Assembly (NCBI GenBank): GCA_947501025.1
Contig: CANMUM010000006.1
Coordinates: 1-64,000 of the forward strand
Source of the DNA: an uncultured Paracoccaceae bacterium
GTDB taxonomy: Bacteria; Pseudomonadota; Alphaproteobacteria; Rhodobacterales; Rhodobacteraceae
DNA length: 64,000 bases
Direction of reading: 5' to 3'
Under the pieces are notes generated by a model. It searched no databases. It saw only the letters and a program-made list of their open reading frames with translations, and was not told the DNA's origin. Numbering within the stretch: position 1 is the stretch's first letter; every line of letters starts with the position of its first letter. Below are positions 54,386 through 63,407 of this stretch, in pieces. A program made the position numbers and the translations under genes.

Positions 54386-55309
54386 TTAGAAAGAACCCCA
54401 GCGTGCTTCATAACCATTTGAGTTATATCCACGAATATCGTCATAGAGATCGCCAGTTGTTTGAAGTCTGCGTCCCGCATCTGTATCGGAGCTTATACCA
54501 AATTTATCAAATGCGTAGCGCTTATTATTGCCTGCAAGAACAATCCCAAGTGGGATTTGCAATGTGAGCTTTGGAACCAGATAAGAGGAATCATCACTGT
54601 CGAAATAATATTCAGTTGCAGTGAGTTCGCCTGTCAATTCCCAACCATTATTGAAGCGTTTTGAGGCTTTGATTGTTGCGCCCATGTCTTCAGCCAGATA
54701 TTTGCCATAGCTGGCACTTACGAGAAACCCAGGATAGCCTGTATCCCAATATGCGGTGACGTGCCCTGTTGTGACCTCACTGTCTTCGATGATACCAAAT
54801 ACTTCTGAGGTGTCACGCTTTGCAACTTGACCAACTTGCACACCAAGTGCGAAAGCAGATGTGCTTGGAGCGTAGATAGCTTCCGCGTCGATGCCTGCAT
54901 ATTGAGTTTGTAGTAAGCCTGCTGTTACACGACCAAATATACTTTGCCCGACTTTGAAATTATATTCAGCTCTTAAACGATCCAAAGAAAAACTATCTTG
55001 GCGATAAGCACGAATGTCAGAGTTTGTGGCTATACCGATATCGCTTTCTTCAAGTGGAAAATCTTCAAGAGTATCATACCAAAGATTAGCACTTCCACGA
55101 ATAGAGAAATTAAGGCCTGTGTCGCTACCATATTGAAGACCAATATATGGAGAGATACCATTTGACTCCTCATCATCAAAGAAATTCAAAATACTTGTGC
55201 CACTGCTTTCCAAACCGAAATTGTAGCTAAAACGATCAGAATTCTCTGCTAGCGCGCCTGCGCTAATCGAAACTGCGATTGATGATAATAAAATTTTACC
55301 CAAAGACAT
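54386..55309 (-). CDS. YjbH-like outer-membrane barrel, C-terminal type only
   Basis: A 307-aa exported protein with signal peptide (about 1-21, ALA-EN). It resembles the C-terminal barrel of YjbH exopolysaccharide-export proteins: GRVTAGLLQTQYAGIDAEAIY, VAKRDTSEVFGIIE, TTGHVTAYWDTGYPGFLVSASYGKYLAEDMGATIKASKRFNNGWELTGELTATEYYF and a DAGRRLQTTGDLYDDIRGYN end. Full YjbH proteins are about 700 aa, so this is a half-size form. GAGG precedes the ATG. No yjbEFG partners are adjacent. Confidence 0.7.
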   Translation of the reverse strand: MSLGKILLSSIAVSISAGALAENSDRFSYNFGLESSGTSILNFFDDEESNGISPYIGLQYGSDTGLNFSIRGSANLWYDTLEDFPLEESDIGIATNSDIRAYRQDSFSLDRLRAEYNFKVGQSIFGRVTAGLLQTQYAGIDAEAIYAPSTSAFALGVQVGQVAKRDTSEVFGIIEDSEVTTGHVTAYWDTGYPGFLVSASYGKYLAEDMGATIKASKRFNNGWELTGELTATEYYFDSDDSSYLVPKLTLQIPLGIVLAGNNKRYAFDKFGISSDTDAGRRLQTTGDLYDDIRGYNSNGYEARWGSF

Positions 55310-55417
55310 AATAAACCTCAAATTAATTTGCCTTTTCCATATCAAGAACGTTTTCTGGTGACCAGTCTCATATCGAAATTTGAAAACATTCTTTATAACT
55401 GTGCCACATTTGCATAG

Positions 55418-56230
55418 TTATCTTTGTTTCATGGCGTCATTTAAGCCAAGTTTGTAATTGGAGAAACGTAATGGGCCGAATTTTTCACGTATTTTTGTGT
55501 TCAGCACATATTTGTTTTCGCTGTAAAAACTCCGCGCCATTGGCGTCATCTGAGCTTGGCCAAAGGGCGTTTCGGGGAGCCGATCTATACCAAGCAAGTC
55601 AGCAGCATAATCAAGCACTTCTTGAGGGGGAGCGGTGAGATCATCTGTGAGATTGTAGATTTCGCCATTATCGTTGATCGTAATGGATTCTAAGACGATA
55701 CGAGCGATATCATCCACATGAATACGCCCAAAAACTTGGCCTTCTTTGATGATTTTTCGTGCACGGCCTGAACGGATTTTTTCGAGCGGGCCACGGCCAT
55801 TGCCATAGATCCCTGCAAGGCGAAAAATGTTAACATTTGGGCATATTGATTGCCAATTTTTCTCGGCTTGAAGGCGTAACTTGCCACGCTCTGATGTCGG
55901 CGCTGGCGGTGTATCCTCATCAACCTCACCACCATCTTGATTGCCATAAACAGCGGTTGTGGAAAGATATCCAAGCCATGCATTTGATGTCGAGATTACC
56001 TCGGCCAATAATGGAAATGCAGGATCAGGGGGGGGCGTTGAAATAACGATAGCATCAGCCGTTTGAATTCGTGCGGTTAGCTCTTGCACTTGTTCCAATG
56101 AGAAAGGTTCTACACCAGCCGCTTTAAGTTCATCATGACGTGTGCGAGTGGTGCCGATAACATCTCCATTCCACATTTTTGCAATCGCAATGCCTGTATA
56201 ACCGCAGCCCAAAATAACAAGATTAGCCAT
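55418..56230 (-). CDS. NAD-dependent epimerase/dehydratase-like protein (YeeZ type)
   Basis: A 270-aa atypical extended SDR. NAD site ILGCGYTGIAIAK at the N-terminus; STTAVYGNQDGGEVDEDTPPAPTSERGKLRLQAEKNW holds the serine and tyrosine but the YxxxK is displaced; IFRLAGIYGNGRGPLEKIRSG and FGRIHVDDIARIV follow. Such genes regularly follow queG in alphaproteobacteria. Substrate unknown. Its start overlaps the queG end by 8 bases. Confidence 0.85.
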   Translation of the reverse strand: MANLVILGCGYTGIAIAKMWNGDVIGTTRTRHDELKAAGVEPFSLEQVQELTARIQTADAIVISTPPPDPAFPLLAEVISTSNAWLGYLSTTAVYGNQDGGEVDEDTPPAPTSERGKLRLQAEKNWQSICPNVNIFRLAGIYGNGRGPLEKIRSGRARKIIKEGQVFGRIHVDDIARIVLESITINDNGEIYNLTDDLTAPPQEVLDYAADLLGIDRLPETPFGQAQMTPMARSFYSENKYVLNTKIREKFGPLRFSNYKLGLNDAMKQR

Positions 56231-57242
56231 TTAACTGATCCTTTGCCCATTGAGCCGCCTCTGCGAGCGTTTGGCTCTCTGTTGAAAGATAGGGTTCAAT
56301 GATATGAAGAAGTGAGCGATCATTGGAATTGCCCGCTGCGATTAAACAATTGCGCATTAATCGCTCCCAGCCAGCACGCTTTATGGGTGAGCCTGAAAAC
56401 ATTTGACGAAAGCTTGCGTCATCAAGTTGCAAAAGATCTTTAAGATTTGGAGAGATGAGCTCTTCACGATGCCATAGTTTTTCATCAACATTTGAAGCTT
56501 CAAATTTATTCCAAGGGCAAGCGTTAAGACAAATATCACAACCGTAAATCCGATTGCCCATGCCTTTGCGGAGTTCATGTGGGATCGGCCCTGCTAGTTC
56601 AATTGTGAGATAGCTGATGCATTTGCGTGGATCGAGTTGACCATTTGCATCGAATGCTTCAGTCGGGCAAGCCTCTACACAAGATGAACAAGAGCCGCAA
56701 TGATTGGTCATAGGCTTGTCGGGAATTAAGCTATGTGTTGTGAAAATCGAGCCTATAAAAAACCAATTGCCAAGCTCACGTGAAAGCAAATTTCCATGCT
56801 TACCTTGCCAGCCAAGACCCGCCGCTTGCGCAAGTGGTTTTTCCATGACAGGGGCGGTATCCACAAAAACTTTAATCTCACCGCCCGCTTTTTCTATGAG
56901 TGCGCGCCCGAGTTTTTTGAGCCGTTTTTTAACGACATCATGATAATCTCGCCCGCGCGCATATGCAGAGATTTCACCTTGGTCTGGCGTGGTATTGTTC
57001 TTTGGTGAAGGATAGCTTTCAGCGAGCATCACAATCGATTTTGCTTCAGGCCAAAGCGTTGAGGGGCTTGATCGCCAATGTTTTCGATCTTCAAGCCATG
57101 ACATTTCACCATGATAATTTTTTGAGAGGAAGTTATTGAGGTCTTGTGAAAAATTATGATCGCCTGCTGATGTAATGCCTACGGATGTAAAGCCAGACGC
57201 AATGCTCGTTTCCTTGACCCAATCTGTTAGCTCTTGGTTCAA
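56223..57242 (-). CDS. queG: Epoxyqueuosine reductase
   Basis: Cobalamin- and Fe-S-dependent enzyme making queuosine in tRNA by reducing epoxyqueuosine. 339 aa. YARGRDYHDVVKKRLKKLG (cobalamin/substrate region), KVFVDTAPVMEKPLAQAAGLGWQGKHGNLLSRELGNWFFIG, then two ferredoxin-type clusters CGSCSSCVEACPTEAF and CDICLNACPWNKF. The frame stays open upstream into the GST gene; the proper start is a TTG overlapping the GST stop as TTGA. The C-terminus has HEAT-like helices. Confidence 0.92.
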   Translation of the reverse strand: MNQELTDWVKETSIASGFTSVGITSAGDHNFSQDLNNFLSKNYHGEMSWLEDRKHWRSSPSTLWPEAKSIVMLAESYPSPKNNTTPDQGEISAYARGRDYHDVVKKRLKKLGRALIEKAGGEIKVFVDTAPVMEKPLAQAAGLGWQGKHGNLLSRELGNWFFIGSIFTTHSLIPDKPMTNHCGSCSSCVEACPTEAFDANGQLDPRKCISYLTIELAGPIPHELRKGMGNRIYGCDICLNACPWNKFEASNVDEKLWHREELISPNLKDLLQLDDASFRQMFSGSPIKRAGWERLMRNCLIAAGNSNDRSLLHIIEPYLSTESQTLAEAAQWAKDQLNG

Positions 57243-57904
57243 AAATCGAGATCCGAATATTGTCGTGACGGACGGACGCCGGGAACGAGATCGCGCAGTA
57301 GGTCGCGGAAAGCAGGGCGGGATTTCACCTTTGCATACCAGTCTTTGATATTGGGAATAATGCCCCAATGAACATCACCAAGATAATCAAGACTTGAAAA
57401 ATGAGCGGCAGCCGCGAAATCCGCAATCGACATCTCATTGCCGGCAAGCCAACGGCGATCCTCAAGTAGCCAATCAATATAGCCGTAATGGAACTTTACA
57501 TCCTTTAATGCAGATTTAATCTCATTGCTGTCAGGGTAACCATCACGTGCGAGCTTGCGGTAAACGCGCTCGTTCAATATTTTTTTGGTAACTTCATTAT
57601 AAAATTTATCATCGAAATAATTGTGGAGACGGCGCGCCTCTGCCCGTTCACCTAAATCTTTGGGTAATAATGCTGGTGTTGGGTATTTTTCTTCTAGATA
57701 CTCAAAAATTGCATGACTTTCACCGAAAACACGATCACCGTCTCTTAGAACAGGAACTTTGCCAGCAGGGTTCAAAACAAGAAAATCAGTACGCTTTTCC
57801 CAAGGGTACTCATCGATCAGATCAACTTCCAGTTTTTTTTCAGCCAATACGAGGCGAATTTTCCGCGCATATGGTGATAATGATAGGTTGTAAAGTTTGA
57901 GCAT
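57239..57904 (-). CDS. Glutathione S-transferase family protein
   Basis: A 221-aa GST: thioredoxin fold at 1-78 (LYNLSLSPYARKIRLVLAEK, PAGKVPVLRDGD, ESHAIFEYLEEKYP) and a helical C-terminal domain with LAGNEMSIADFAAAAHFSSLDYLGD, containing the N-capping box. The serine/tyrosine in the first loop is the likely catalytic residue. It overlaps queG by four bases and shares its operon; that order is widespread in alphaproteobacteria. Confidence 0.9.
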   Translation of the reverse strand: MLKLYNLSLSPYARKIRLVLAEKKLEVDLIDEYPWEKRTDFLVLNPAGKVPVLRDGDRVFGESHAIFEYLEEKYPTPALLPKDLGERAEARRLHNYFDDKFYNEVTKKILNERVYRKLARDGYPDSNEIKSALKDVKFHYGYIDWLLEDRRWLAGNEMSIADFAAAAHFSSLDYLGDVHWGIIPNIKDWYAKVKSRPAFRDLLRDLVPGVRPSRQYSDLDF

Positions 57905-58015
57905 TAATGTTTCTTTATTTTTAAGGTATACAAACCATTGCCAAATCTTGGAGATTTTGGCAATGCTATCTCAATACTTTTCTATTAGACTTTGAAGCTA
58001 TGATAAGGCCGCCTC

Positions 58016-59035
58016 ATGAGTAAAATTCACTATGCGACGTTTGTAAAAAACGAATTCCAGTTTTTTTCCGTACTTTTGTCTTTGCGATCACTGCAAGCAT
58101 TGGAAATATGCCAAGAGGCGCCTCTTGTGCTTGTTCCTGTATCATTGGCCGAAGAGATTGAGGCCAAATATCCTAAAGTGAAAGTACAAAACATTATTCG
58201 TAAGCTTGGTGGGAACATTAAGAATGGGTTTGTAAACGGTTTTAACCCGAGGAATTCATTTCGTGCAGCATTTGGAAATTTGGCTCGAAAGGTTGGCGAT
58301 TCTCCAATGATGTATTTTTCACCAAATACAGTTTTCTTTGGCAATCCTGAAGAGCAGATGGTTGTCGGTGATTTTGTTGCAGCACGTGCAGCAGATCAGT
58401 ATTGGCCAATTCAAGAGCTATATGGCCCAAAAATGGAAGATATTTGGACAGAAATATCGCAATTTGCTGGTGTGGATTTGCATGAATGGGTCGAGGAAAA
58501 TCAGCCAAAAGAATATTGGCGTAGATATCCCTGCGCAAGCACAGATTTGATTTATATGAGTAATGCAAATGCTTTTGCTGAAAAAAATGCTGAATTGTCA
58601 AAGGCGATTATCCGAGAAAATTTATCTACCCTTGAGGGGCAAGGGCGCGATCTCGTTCAGGCAACGATTGCAGCAACGATTATGCATATGAAGGGTAAGA
58701 TTGTGGATTTCGATTGGGATAAAACTGTCGCGACATTTGACAATTTTCCTCAATTGGTCTTGCGTATGCGCAAAGAACACCATGAAACATTCAATACAGA
58801 TATTCTTGATTTTCAAGGTTTGCGAAGTGTGTTGAAGAAAATACATGAGTATAAAATTATTTTTTATCAAAATTCATTGGTGAACATACGAAATAATTTT
58901 GATGATATTGAGAGTGAATTTTCGTTGCTTCGTATGAATATGTTGATCGAGCGCCGTAAGATCGACAAAAAGATTAAGAAATTGATTCGAGAAGCGAAAA
59001 AAGCTGAGGCTGAGAAGCAAAAAGAAGAATCATAA
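58016..59035 (+). CDS. Unrecognised protein, possible glycosyltransferase-like fold
   Basis: A 339-aa soluble protein. The opening HYATFVKNEFQFFSVLLSLRSLQAL and PMMYFSPNTVFFGNPE, where a metal-binding DxD would be expected, recall GT-A-fold sugar transferases, but no DxD motif is present. The C-terminal 60 residues are lysine-rich and strongly helical (MLIERRKIDKKIKKLIREAKKAEAEKQKEES), likely a coiled coil or membrane-surface tether. It is convergent with a GT25 gene 1 base away, which suggests a shared surface-polysaccharide theme. Function unassigned. Confidence 0.6.
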   Translation: MSKIHYATFVKNEFQFFSVLLSLRSLQALEICQEAPLVLVPVSLAEEIEAKYPKVKVQNIIRKLGGNIKNGFVNGFNPRNSFRAAFGNLARKVGDSPMMYFSPNTVFFGNPEEQMVVGDFVAARAADQYWPIQELYGPKMEDIWTEISQFAGVDLHEWVEENQPKEYWRRYPCASTDLIYMSNANAFAEKNAELSKAIIRENLSTLEGQGRDLVQATIAATIMHMKGKIVDFDWDKTVATFDNFPQLVLRMRKEHHETFNTDILDFQGLRSVLKKIHEYKIIFYQNSLVNIRNNFDDIESEFSLLRMNMLIERRKIDKKIKKLIREAKKAEAEKQKEES

Positions 59036-59036
59036 A

Positions 59037-59834
59037 TCAGTTTTGAATCTGATTTCGGAATACGTTAATGTCAACGCGCTCGGAATGATTGATGCTTGAT
59101 ATTTGAGCTTTATCGATGGAGAACCATGGATTTCTTGTGATTTTTGCGTTTACAAGCTTTGGCTTAGAGCCGCGATGCTTCCAAATTTTCTTTAGCTCTG
59201 AAATGGTTTTTACATTGGAGTGTTTTACTTTTGAGCTATCCCACGCACAAGCGATCATGAACCAATCGACGCCACAATGAACCTTTTCATTTAGGCTCGC
59301 TTCTAATAAAATTTCAGCACCTTGATGAGTTAGGAAATACCCATCGGCGCCAGGGGCGCGGTGGCTGATATCAGAAATGTCTGCTTTTTTTAAGCGTGTG
59401 TTGATGGTCTGGTTCGTATCTTGAAAATCATGACCAGTACCCACCCACTCACTCATGCGGTTATTTAAGAAAGTCAAATCAATATCCTCAAATGCCTCAT
59501 CATACATTTCCCATTTTGACTGGAAATCGATTGCAGGAATACTATCATCTTCGGCAATAATCGCAGCGGATAAATTTTGATCCACAATTCGTTGCCATGC
59601 ATTGCGATGGGACATGAAGCAAGCAAAAGCACCCGGCTTAATTTCAGGCTTTCCCCAGAAACTATCTCCCAAAAAATCAACATATGGAGCGAGCAGTTTA
59701 GGATCGCCATGACCATCAACAGCTTCAATAAACTGTGGTGTTATATTGCAAGCTTGGTAATTTCGTTCCGCATCCGCTTTGCGGGTTACATCAACGGCAC
59801 GATTAATGACAAAAATAGGTGGCAGTTCGCTCAC
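59037..59834 (-). CDS. Glycosyltransferase family 25 protein
   Basis: A 265-aa GT25-type (LPS beta-galactosyltransferase-like) protein. Signatures: PPIFVINRAVDVTRKADAERNYQAC, GAFACFMSHRNAWQRIVDQNLSAAIIAEDDSIP with the acidic EDD motif at 95-97, and GADGYFLTHQGAEILLEA. Likely transfers a sugar to LPS or another glycan. GTG start overlaps the hisE stop as GTGA, so it is translated with the his genes although functionally unrelated. Confidence 0.85.
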   Translation of the reverse strand: MSELPPIFVINRAVDVTRKADAERNYQACNITPQFIEAVDGHGDPKLLAPYVDFLGDSFWGKPEIKPGAFACFMSHRNAWQRIVDQNLSAAIIAEDDSIPAIDFQSKWEMYDEAFEDIDLTFLNNRMSEWVGTGHDFQDTNQTINTRLKKADISDISHRAPGADGYFLTHQGAEILLEASLNEKVHCGVDWFMIACAWDSSKVKHSNVKTISELKKIWKHRGSKPKLVNAKITRNPWFSIDKAQISSINHSERVDINVFRNQIQN

Positions 59835-60154
59835 GGCTTTTCTTTGCGCTCTTGTTTCTCAACGATGCCTGATTTGCCTTCACGGCGCTTAAGTTCCTCA
59901 TACACATCTTCAAGAGTGACATCGCGTGATTGCAGCATGATTAACATGTGAAACAGTACATCCGCGGCTTCTTCTTTAAGATTTTGAGTGTCGCCTTTAA
60001 CGCATGCAATAATTGCCTCAACGGCTTCTTCACCAAATTTCTCGGCGCATTTTTCTGGGCCTCGCGAGAAGAGCTTTGCGGTGTAGGATTTTTTAATATC
60101 TGCGCCTTTACGGCTTTCGATGGTGCGGGCAAGACGTTTCAGTACCGATGCCAT
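59831..60154 (-). CDS. hisE: Phosphoribosyl-ATP diphosphatase
   Basis: Second step of histidine synthesis. 107 aa, MazG-like all-alpha fold. KKSYTAKLFSRGPEKCAEKFGEEAVEAIIACVKGD holds the EExxE-type Mg2+ site, then KEEAADVLFHMLIMLQSRDVTLEDV. Separate from hisI, as in most alphaproteobacteria. It starts one base after the hisF stop. Confidence 0.95.
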   Translation of the reverse strand: MASVLKRLARTIESRKGADIKKSYTAKLFSRGPEKCAEKFGEEAVEAIIACVKGDTQNLKEEAADVLFHMLIMLQSRDVTLEDVYEELKRREGKSGIVEKQERKEKP

Positions 60155-60155
60155 T

Positions 60156-60914
60156 TTAAGTCCTTACATTTATTCCGTTTGATGCCATATAATCGCGCGC
60201 TTGCTTGATTGTAAATGTACCAAAATGGAAAATGCTTGCCGCGAGAACGGCGCTTGCCTTCCCGATATTGACGCCATCAACCAAATCTTGAAGCCCGCCA
60301 ACGCCACCAGACGCAATCACAGGAACTGATACAGCTTCCGAAATGGCGCGGGTTAGTTCGAGATTGTAGCCCGATTTTGTTCCGTCTTTATCCATGGATG
60401 TCAAAAGGATTTCACCTGCACCGCGAGATGCCATATCACGAGCAAATTCAATCGCGTCAATACCTGTGGCATTGCGCCCGCCATGGGTAAAAATTTCCCA
60501 TTTATTGGGCGCAACTGTTTTGGCATCAATGGCGACAACGATGCATTGATTGCCAAAAATATTTGCAGATTCATTGACCACATCACGGTTGTTAACGGCG
60601 GCGGTATTGAAAGAAACCTTATCGGCGCCTGCTAGTAGGAGCTTGCGCACATCTTCGGGCTTGCGCACGCCTCCACCGACGGTTAGTGGCATGAAACATT
60701 GTTCTGCTGTCCGCGCAGCGAGGTCATAAATCGTGTCGCGATTGTCTGAGCTTGCGGTTATGTCGAGAAAGCAAAGCTCATCCGCGCCTTGTGCGTTATA
60801 GGCTTTGGCGATTTCCACAGGGTCACCTGCATCCGTCAGGCCAACAAAATTTACGCCCTTAACGACACGACCATCTTTAATATCGAGGCAGGGAATGATG
60901 CGAGTTTTTAGCAT
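60156..60914 (-). CDS. hisF: Imidazole glycerol phosphate synthase subunit HisF
   Basis: Cyclase half of IGP synthase; uses ammonia from HisH. 252 aa (beta/alpha)8 barrel. Catalytic D11 is in [12 protein letters not shown] and the second aspartate is in [41 protein letters not shown] and [15 protein letters not shown] are the phosphate sites. HisF and HisA are homologous barrels. Confidence 0.97.
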   Translation of the reverse strand: MLKTRIIPCLDIKDGRVVKGVNFVGLTDAGDPVEIAKAYNAQGADELCFLDITASSDNRDTIYDLAARTAEQCFMPLTVGGGVRKPEDVRKLLLAGADKVSFNTAAVNNRDVVNESANIFGNQCIVVAIDAKTVAPNKWEIFTHGGRNATGIDAIEFARDMASRGAGEILLTSMDKDGTKSGYNLELTRAISEAVSVPVIASGGVGGLQDLVDGVNIGKASAVLAASIFHFGTFTIKQARDYMASNGINVRT

Positions 60915-60964
60915 TGGCGAGACCTTTAATTACCATTTCTTTTAGGTAATTAGATCTAATAAAG

Positions 60965-61459
60965 CTAGAGTGTTTTTACATGTTTTTGGATGCGTGATGC
61001 GCTATTTTTAACTATAATTTTGTGAAACGGCATGACAAAAAGCAAATACATCTTTCCAAAAATATTATGAGTATGAACCCAAGTGGATACATAATAACCG
61101 CCTGAATCGCGCAGAACTGATATGCGAAAGTCGAGATGTTTGTCATTGCTCCCAACGATAATTTCATCCTCCGTTAGGTAATGCGTCTGAAATAGCGAAT
61201 TGGTGTTGCTTGCGTCAACTTCGGCGTCGATATCTTCTGGCATTTGTTCTGTTTTAAGACCAAATATTGAAACAATTCTATTTCGCAATGCCATTAGATT
61301 TGTTACCCAGCTCGGAAGTTGTGAAAGGGCAATGTTGGATGCTTGAGGAGCAGTCATCTGGGCCTTTGTAACTGATGCAAATGCACAATCACAGAAGTCA
61401 CCCTTTTGGATGAAGCTTTGTAACTGACTATGTGCGGGTAATTTTACAAACTTAACCAT
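60965..61459 (-). CDS. DUF2867 family protein inserted in the his cluster
   Basis: A 164-aa protein. The C-terminal half matches DUF2867: EIIVGSNDKHLDFRISVLRDSGGYYVSTWVHTHNIFGKMYLLFVMPFHKIIVKNSASRI, with one hydrophobic segment at about 135-150. The N-terminus (HSQLQSFIQKGDFCDCAFA) shows two close cysteines. Function unknown. It lies between hisA and hisF on the same strand with 78 and 50 bases on either side, which breaks the usual tight hisA-hisF spacing. Confidence 0.75.
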   Translation of the reverse strand: MVKFVKLPAHSQLQSFIQKGDFCDCAFASVTKAQMTAPQASNIALSQLPSWVTNLMALRNRIVSIFGLKTEQMPEDIDAEVDASNTNSLFQTHYLTEDEIIVGSNDKHLDFRISVLRDSGGYYVSTWVHTHNIFGKMYLLFVMPFHKIIVKNSASRIQKHVKTL

Positions 61460-61537
61460 TTGAGTCCTCCAGTATCTGTAGCAGCAATACTAGAGTTGAA
61501 TTTGCAACCCGAATAGATGGCATGATGTCGCAGTCGT

Positions 61538-62260
61538 TTAAGCGTTTAAAAGTTTCTGCGCTTCAGTAATATCGATCTTACCTTCATAGATCGCACGACC
61601 AGAAATGGCACCGTCAAGCGCAACGCCACAATCACGCAGAGCGATAAGGTCATCAAGTGATGAGACGCCACCAGAAGCAATGATCGGAATGTTTACAGCG
61701 CGTGCAAGGGCTGCTGTTGCCTCTGTATTGGGGCCCTGCATTGCGCCATCACGGTCGATATCGGTATAAATAATGGCTGCAACGCCCGCATCTTCGAACA
61801 TTTTTGCCAGATCAGTTGCATTAATATCAGTCTGCTCAGCCCAGCCCTCGGTTGCAACCATGCCTTTGCGCGCATCAATGCCAACGGCCACTTGATTCGG
61901 GTATTTTTTGGCAGCTTCTTTTACAAATTCGGGGTCTTTTGTTGCAATCGTCCCCAAAATGACGCGACGTACGCCAAGAGCGATCCAGTGATCAATTGTG
62001 TCCATATCGCGGATCCCACCACCAAGCTGAACAGGAAGCTGAACTGAGTTCAAAATGGCGCGAACGGCTTCATCATTTACAGGTTTACCAGCAAATGCAC
62101 CATTGAGGTCAACAATATGGATATACTCTGCGCCCTGTTTTTCAAAGCTTTGGGCTTGATCAGCGGGACTGTCTGAGAACACAGTCGCTTCTGACATTTC
62201 GCCACGGAGCAAGCGTACGCATTCGCCGTCTTTAAGATCAATTGCAGGGTATAATCGCAT
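61538..62260 (-). CDS. hisA: 1-(5-phosphoribosyl)-5-[(5-phosphoribosylamino)methylideneamino]imidazole-4-carboxamide isomerase
   Basis: ProFAR isomerase, fourth step of histidine synthesis. 240 aa barrel. Catalytic D8 is in [14 protein letters not shown]; the second acid is in [41 protein letters not shown] and [16 protein letters not shown] are phosphate-binding loops. It is the first his gene after a plus-strand DUF2147 gene interrupts the cluster and therefore needs its own promoter. Confidence 0.97.
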   Translation of the reverse strand: MRLYPAIDLKDGECVRLLRGEMSEATVFSDSPADQAQSFEKQGAEYIHIVDLNGAFAGKPVNDEAVRAILNSVQLPVQLGGGIRDMDTIDHWIALGVRRVILGTIATKDPEFVKEAAKKYPNQVAVGIDARKGMVATEGWAEQTDINATDLAKMFEDAGVAAIIYTDIDRDGAMQGPNTEATAALARAVNIPIIASGGVSSLDDLIALRDCGVALDGAISGRAIYEGKIDITEAQKLLNA

Positions 62261-62382
62261 AGTGTTTCCTTTTTTTCGATCTTTATCTATTTGTCACAAT
62301 TTGTTCAATGTTTTTTAAAGGGCTTGCAATTAGAGTTATGTGTCGGTTTATATTCTCGATAAAATAATATCTTGGAGAAATT

Positions 62383-62751
62383 ATGAAACATTTACTTATT
62401 GGCGCTTTGGCATTTGTGATGCCAGTACTTGCCTTTGCGGGGATCGAGGGCGTTTTTGCGACTGAGAAAAATGAAAATGGCGACTACGCACATATCAAAA
62501 TGGCATCTTGTGGAGATAGCATCTGTGGTTCAATTGTTTGGTCATCATCAGATAATGCCTCGGCTATAGGCATGAAGATTGTTTGGGATATGAAGCCAAA
62601 TGGCGAGAGCAGCTGGAGCAATGGTAAGATCTTGGATCCAGTCAAGAAGAAAACTTACAATTCAAAAATGACTTTGTCAGGCGATGCTTTAAAAGTTTCA
62701 GGCTGTATTGGTCCGATTTGCCGTGCTCAAAATTGGTCACGTGTGAAATAA
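62383..62751 (+). CDS. Exported DUF2147 protein
   Basis: A 122-aa secreted protein with signal peptide (about 1-19, AFA-GI). DUF2147 proteins are small lipocalin-like beta barrels; recognised by IEGVFATEKNENGDYAHIKMASCGDSICGSIVW, ILDPVKKKTYNSKMTLSGDALKVSGCIGPICRAQNWSRV. Four cysteines pair likely as two disulfides. Encoded antisense within the his cluster, convergent with hisH and divergent from hisA. Confidence 0.8.
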   Translation: MKHLLIGALAFVMPVLAFAGIEGVFATEKNENGDYAHIKMASCGDSICGSIVWSSSDNASAIGMKIVWDMKPNGESSWSNGKILDPVKKKTYNSKMTLSGDALKVSGCIGPICRAQNWSRVK

Positions 62752-62770
62752 GAATTTTTGGCACTCCGTT

Positions 62771-63406
62771 TTAGGGGCGCCAATCCATAAAGTTGCGCAG
62801 CATTTTCAGTCCAACATCTTGACTTTTTTCTGGGTGAAATTGTGTGCCGACAATATTATCTTTCCCAATAATCGCGCAAATATCCCCATAATAATCAACC
62901 GTCGCGACAACCTGATCTGGGTTGGCATTTTGCACGGCATAAGAGTGTACGAAATATACATCTGAACCATTACTTATACCATTTGTTACTGGGTGAGAGC
63001 GTGCAGTTTTTAAGCCATTCCATCCCATATGCGGGATTTTCGCATCAGGCGAATTAGGCTTGATTTCTGATACATCTCCCTCGAGCCAGCCTAATCCCTC
63101 AGCGCGGATTCCGTGCTCAGTTCCTGATTGAACCAAAAGTTGCATGCCGACGCAAACACCTAAGAATGGGCGCTCGGACTGCACGAAGTTGTTTAAAGAT
63201 TCAACCATGCCATTCACCCTATCAAGCCCAGCGCGGCATTCATGATATGCGCCAACACCTGGTAAAATGACACGATCCGCATTGGAAAGCTCACCGGCAT
63301 CATTGCAAAGCTTTACGGTTTCATCTGGATTGGCAATGGAGCGCACAGAATTCAGCACTGAGCGCAAATTGCCTGCACCATAATCAATAATTAATGTTGT
63401 GGACAT
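62771..63406 (-). CDS. hisH: Imidazole glycerol phosphate synthase subunit HisH
   Basis: Glutaminase half of IGP synthase; channels ammonia to HisF. 211 aa class I amidotransferase. IIDYGAGNLRSVLNS at the N-terminus, nucleophile cysteine in PFLGVCVGMQLL (about residue 86), and the His-Glu of the triad in GTQFHPEKSQDVG. The ATG one base after the hisB stop is used; a longer in-frame extension into hisB is rejected. Confidence 0.96.
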   Translation of the reverse strand: MSTTLIIDYGAGNLRSVLNSVRSIANPDETVKLCNDAGELSNADRVILPGVGAYHECRAGLDRVNGMVESLNNFVQSERPFLGVCVGMQLLVQSGTEHGIRAEGLGWLEGDVSEIKPNSPDAKIPHMGWNGLKTARSHPVTNGISNGSDVYFVHSYAVQNANPDQVVATVDYYGDICAIIGKDNIVGTQFHPEKSQDVGLKMLRNFMDWRP

Positions 63407-63407
63407 T

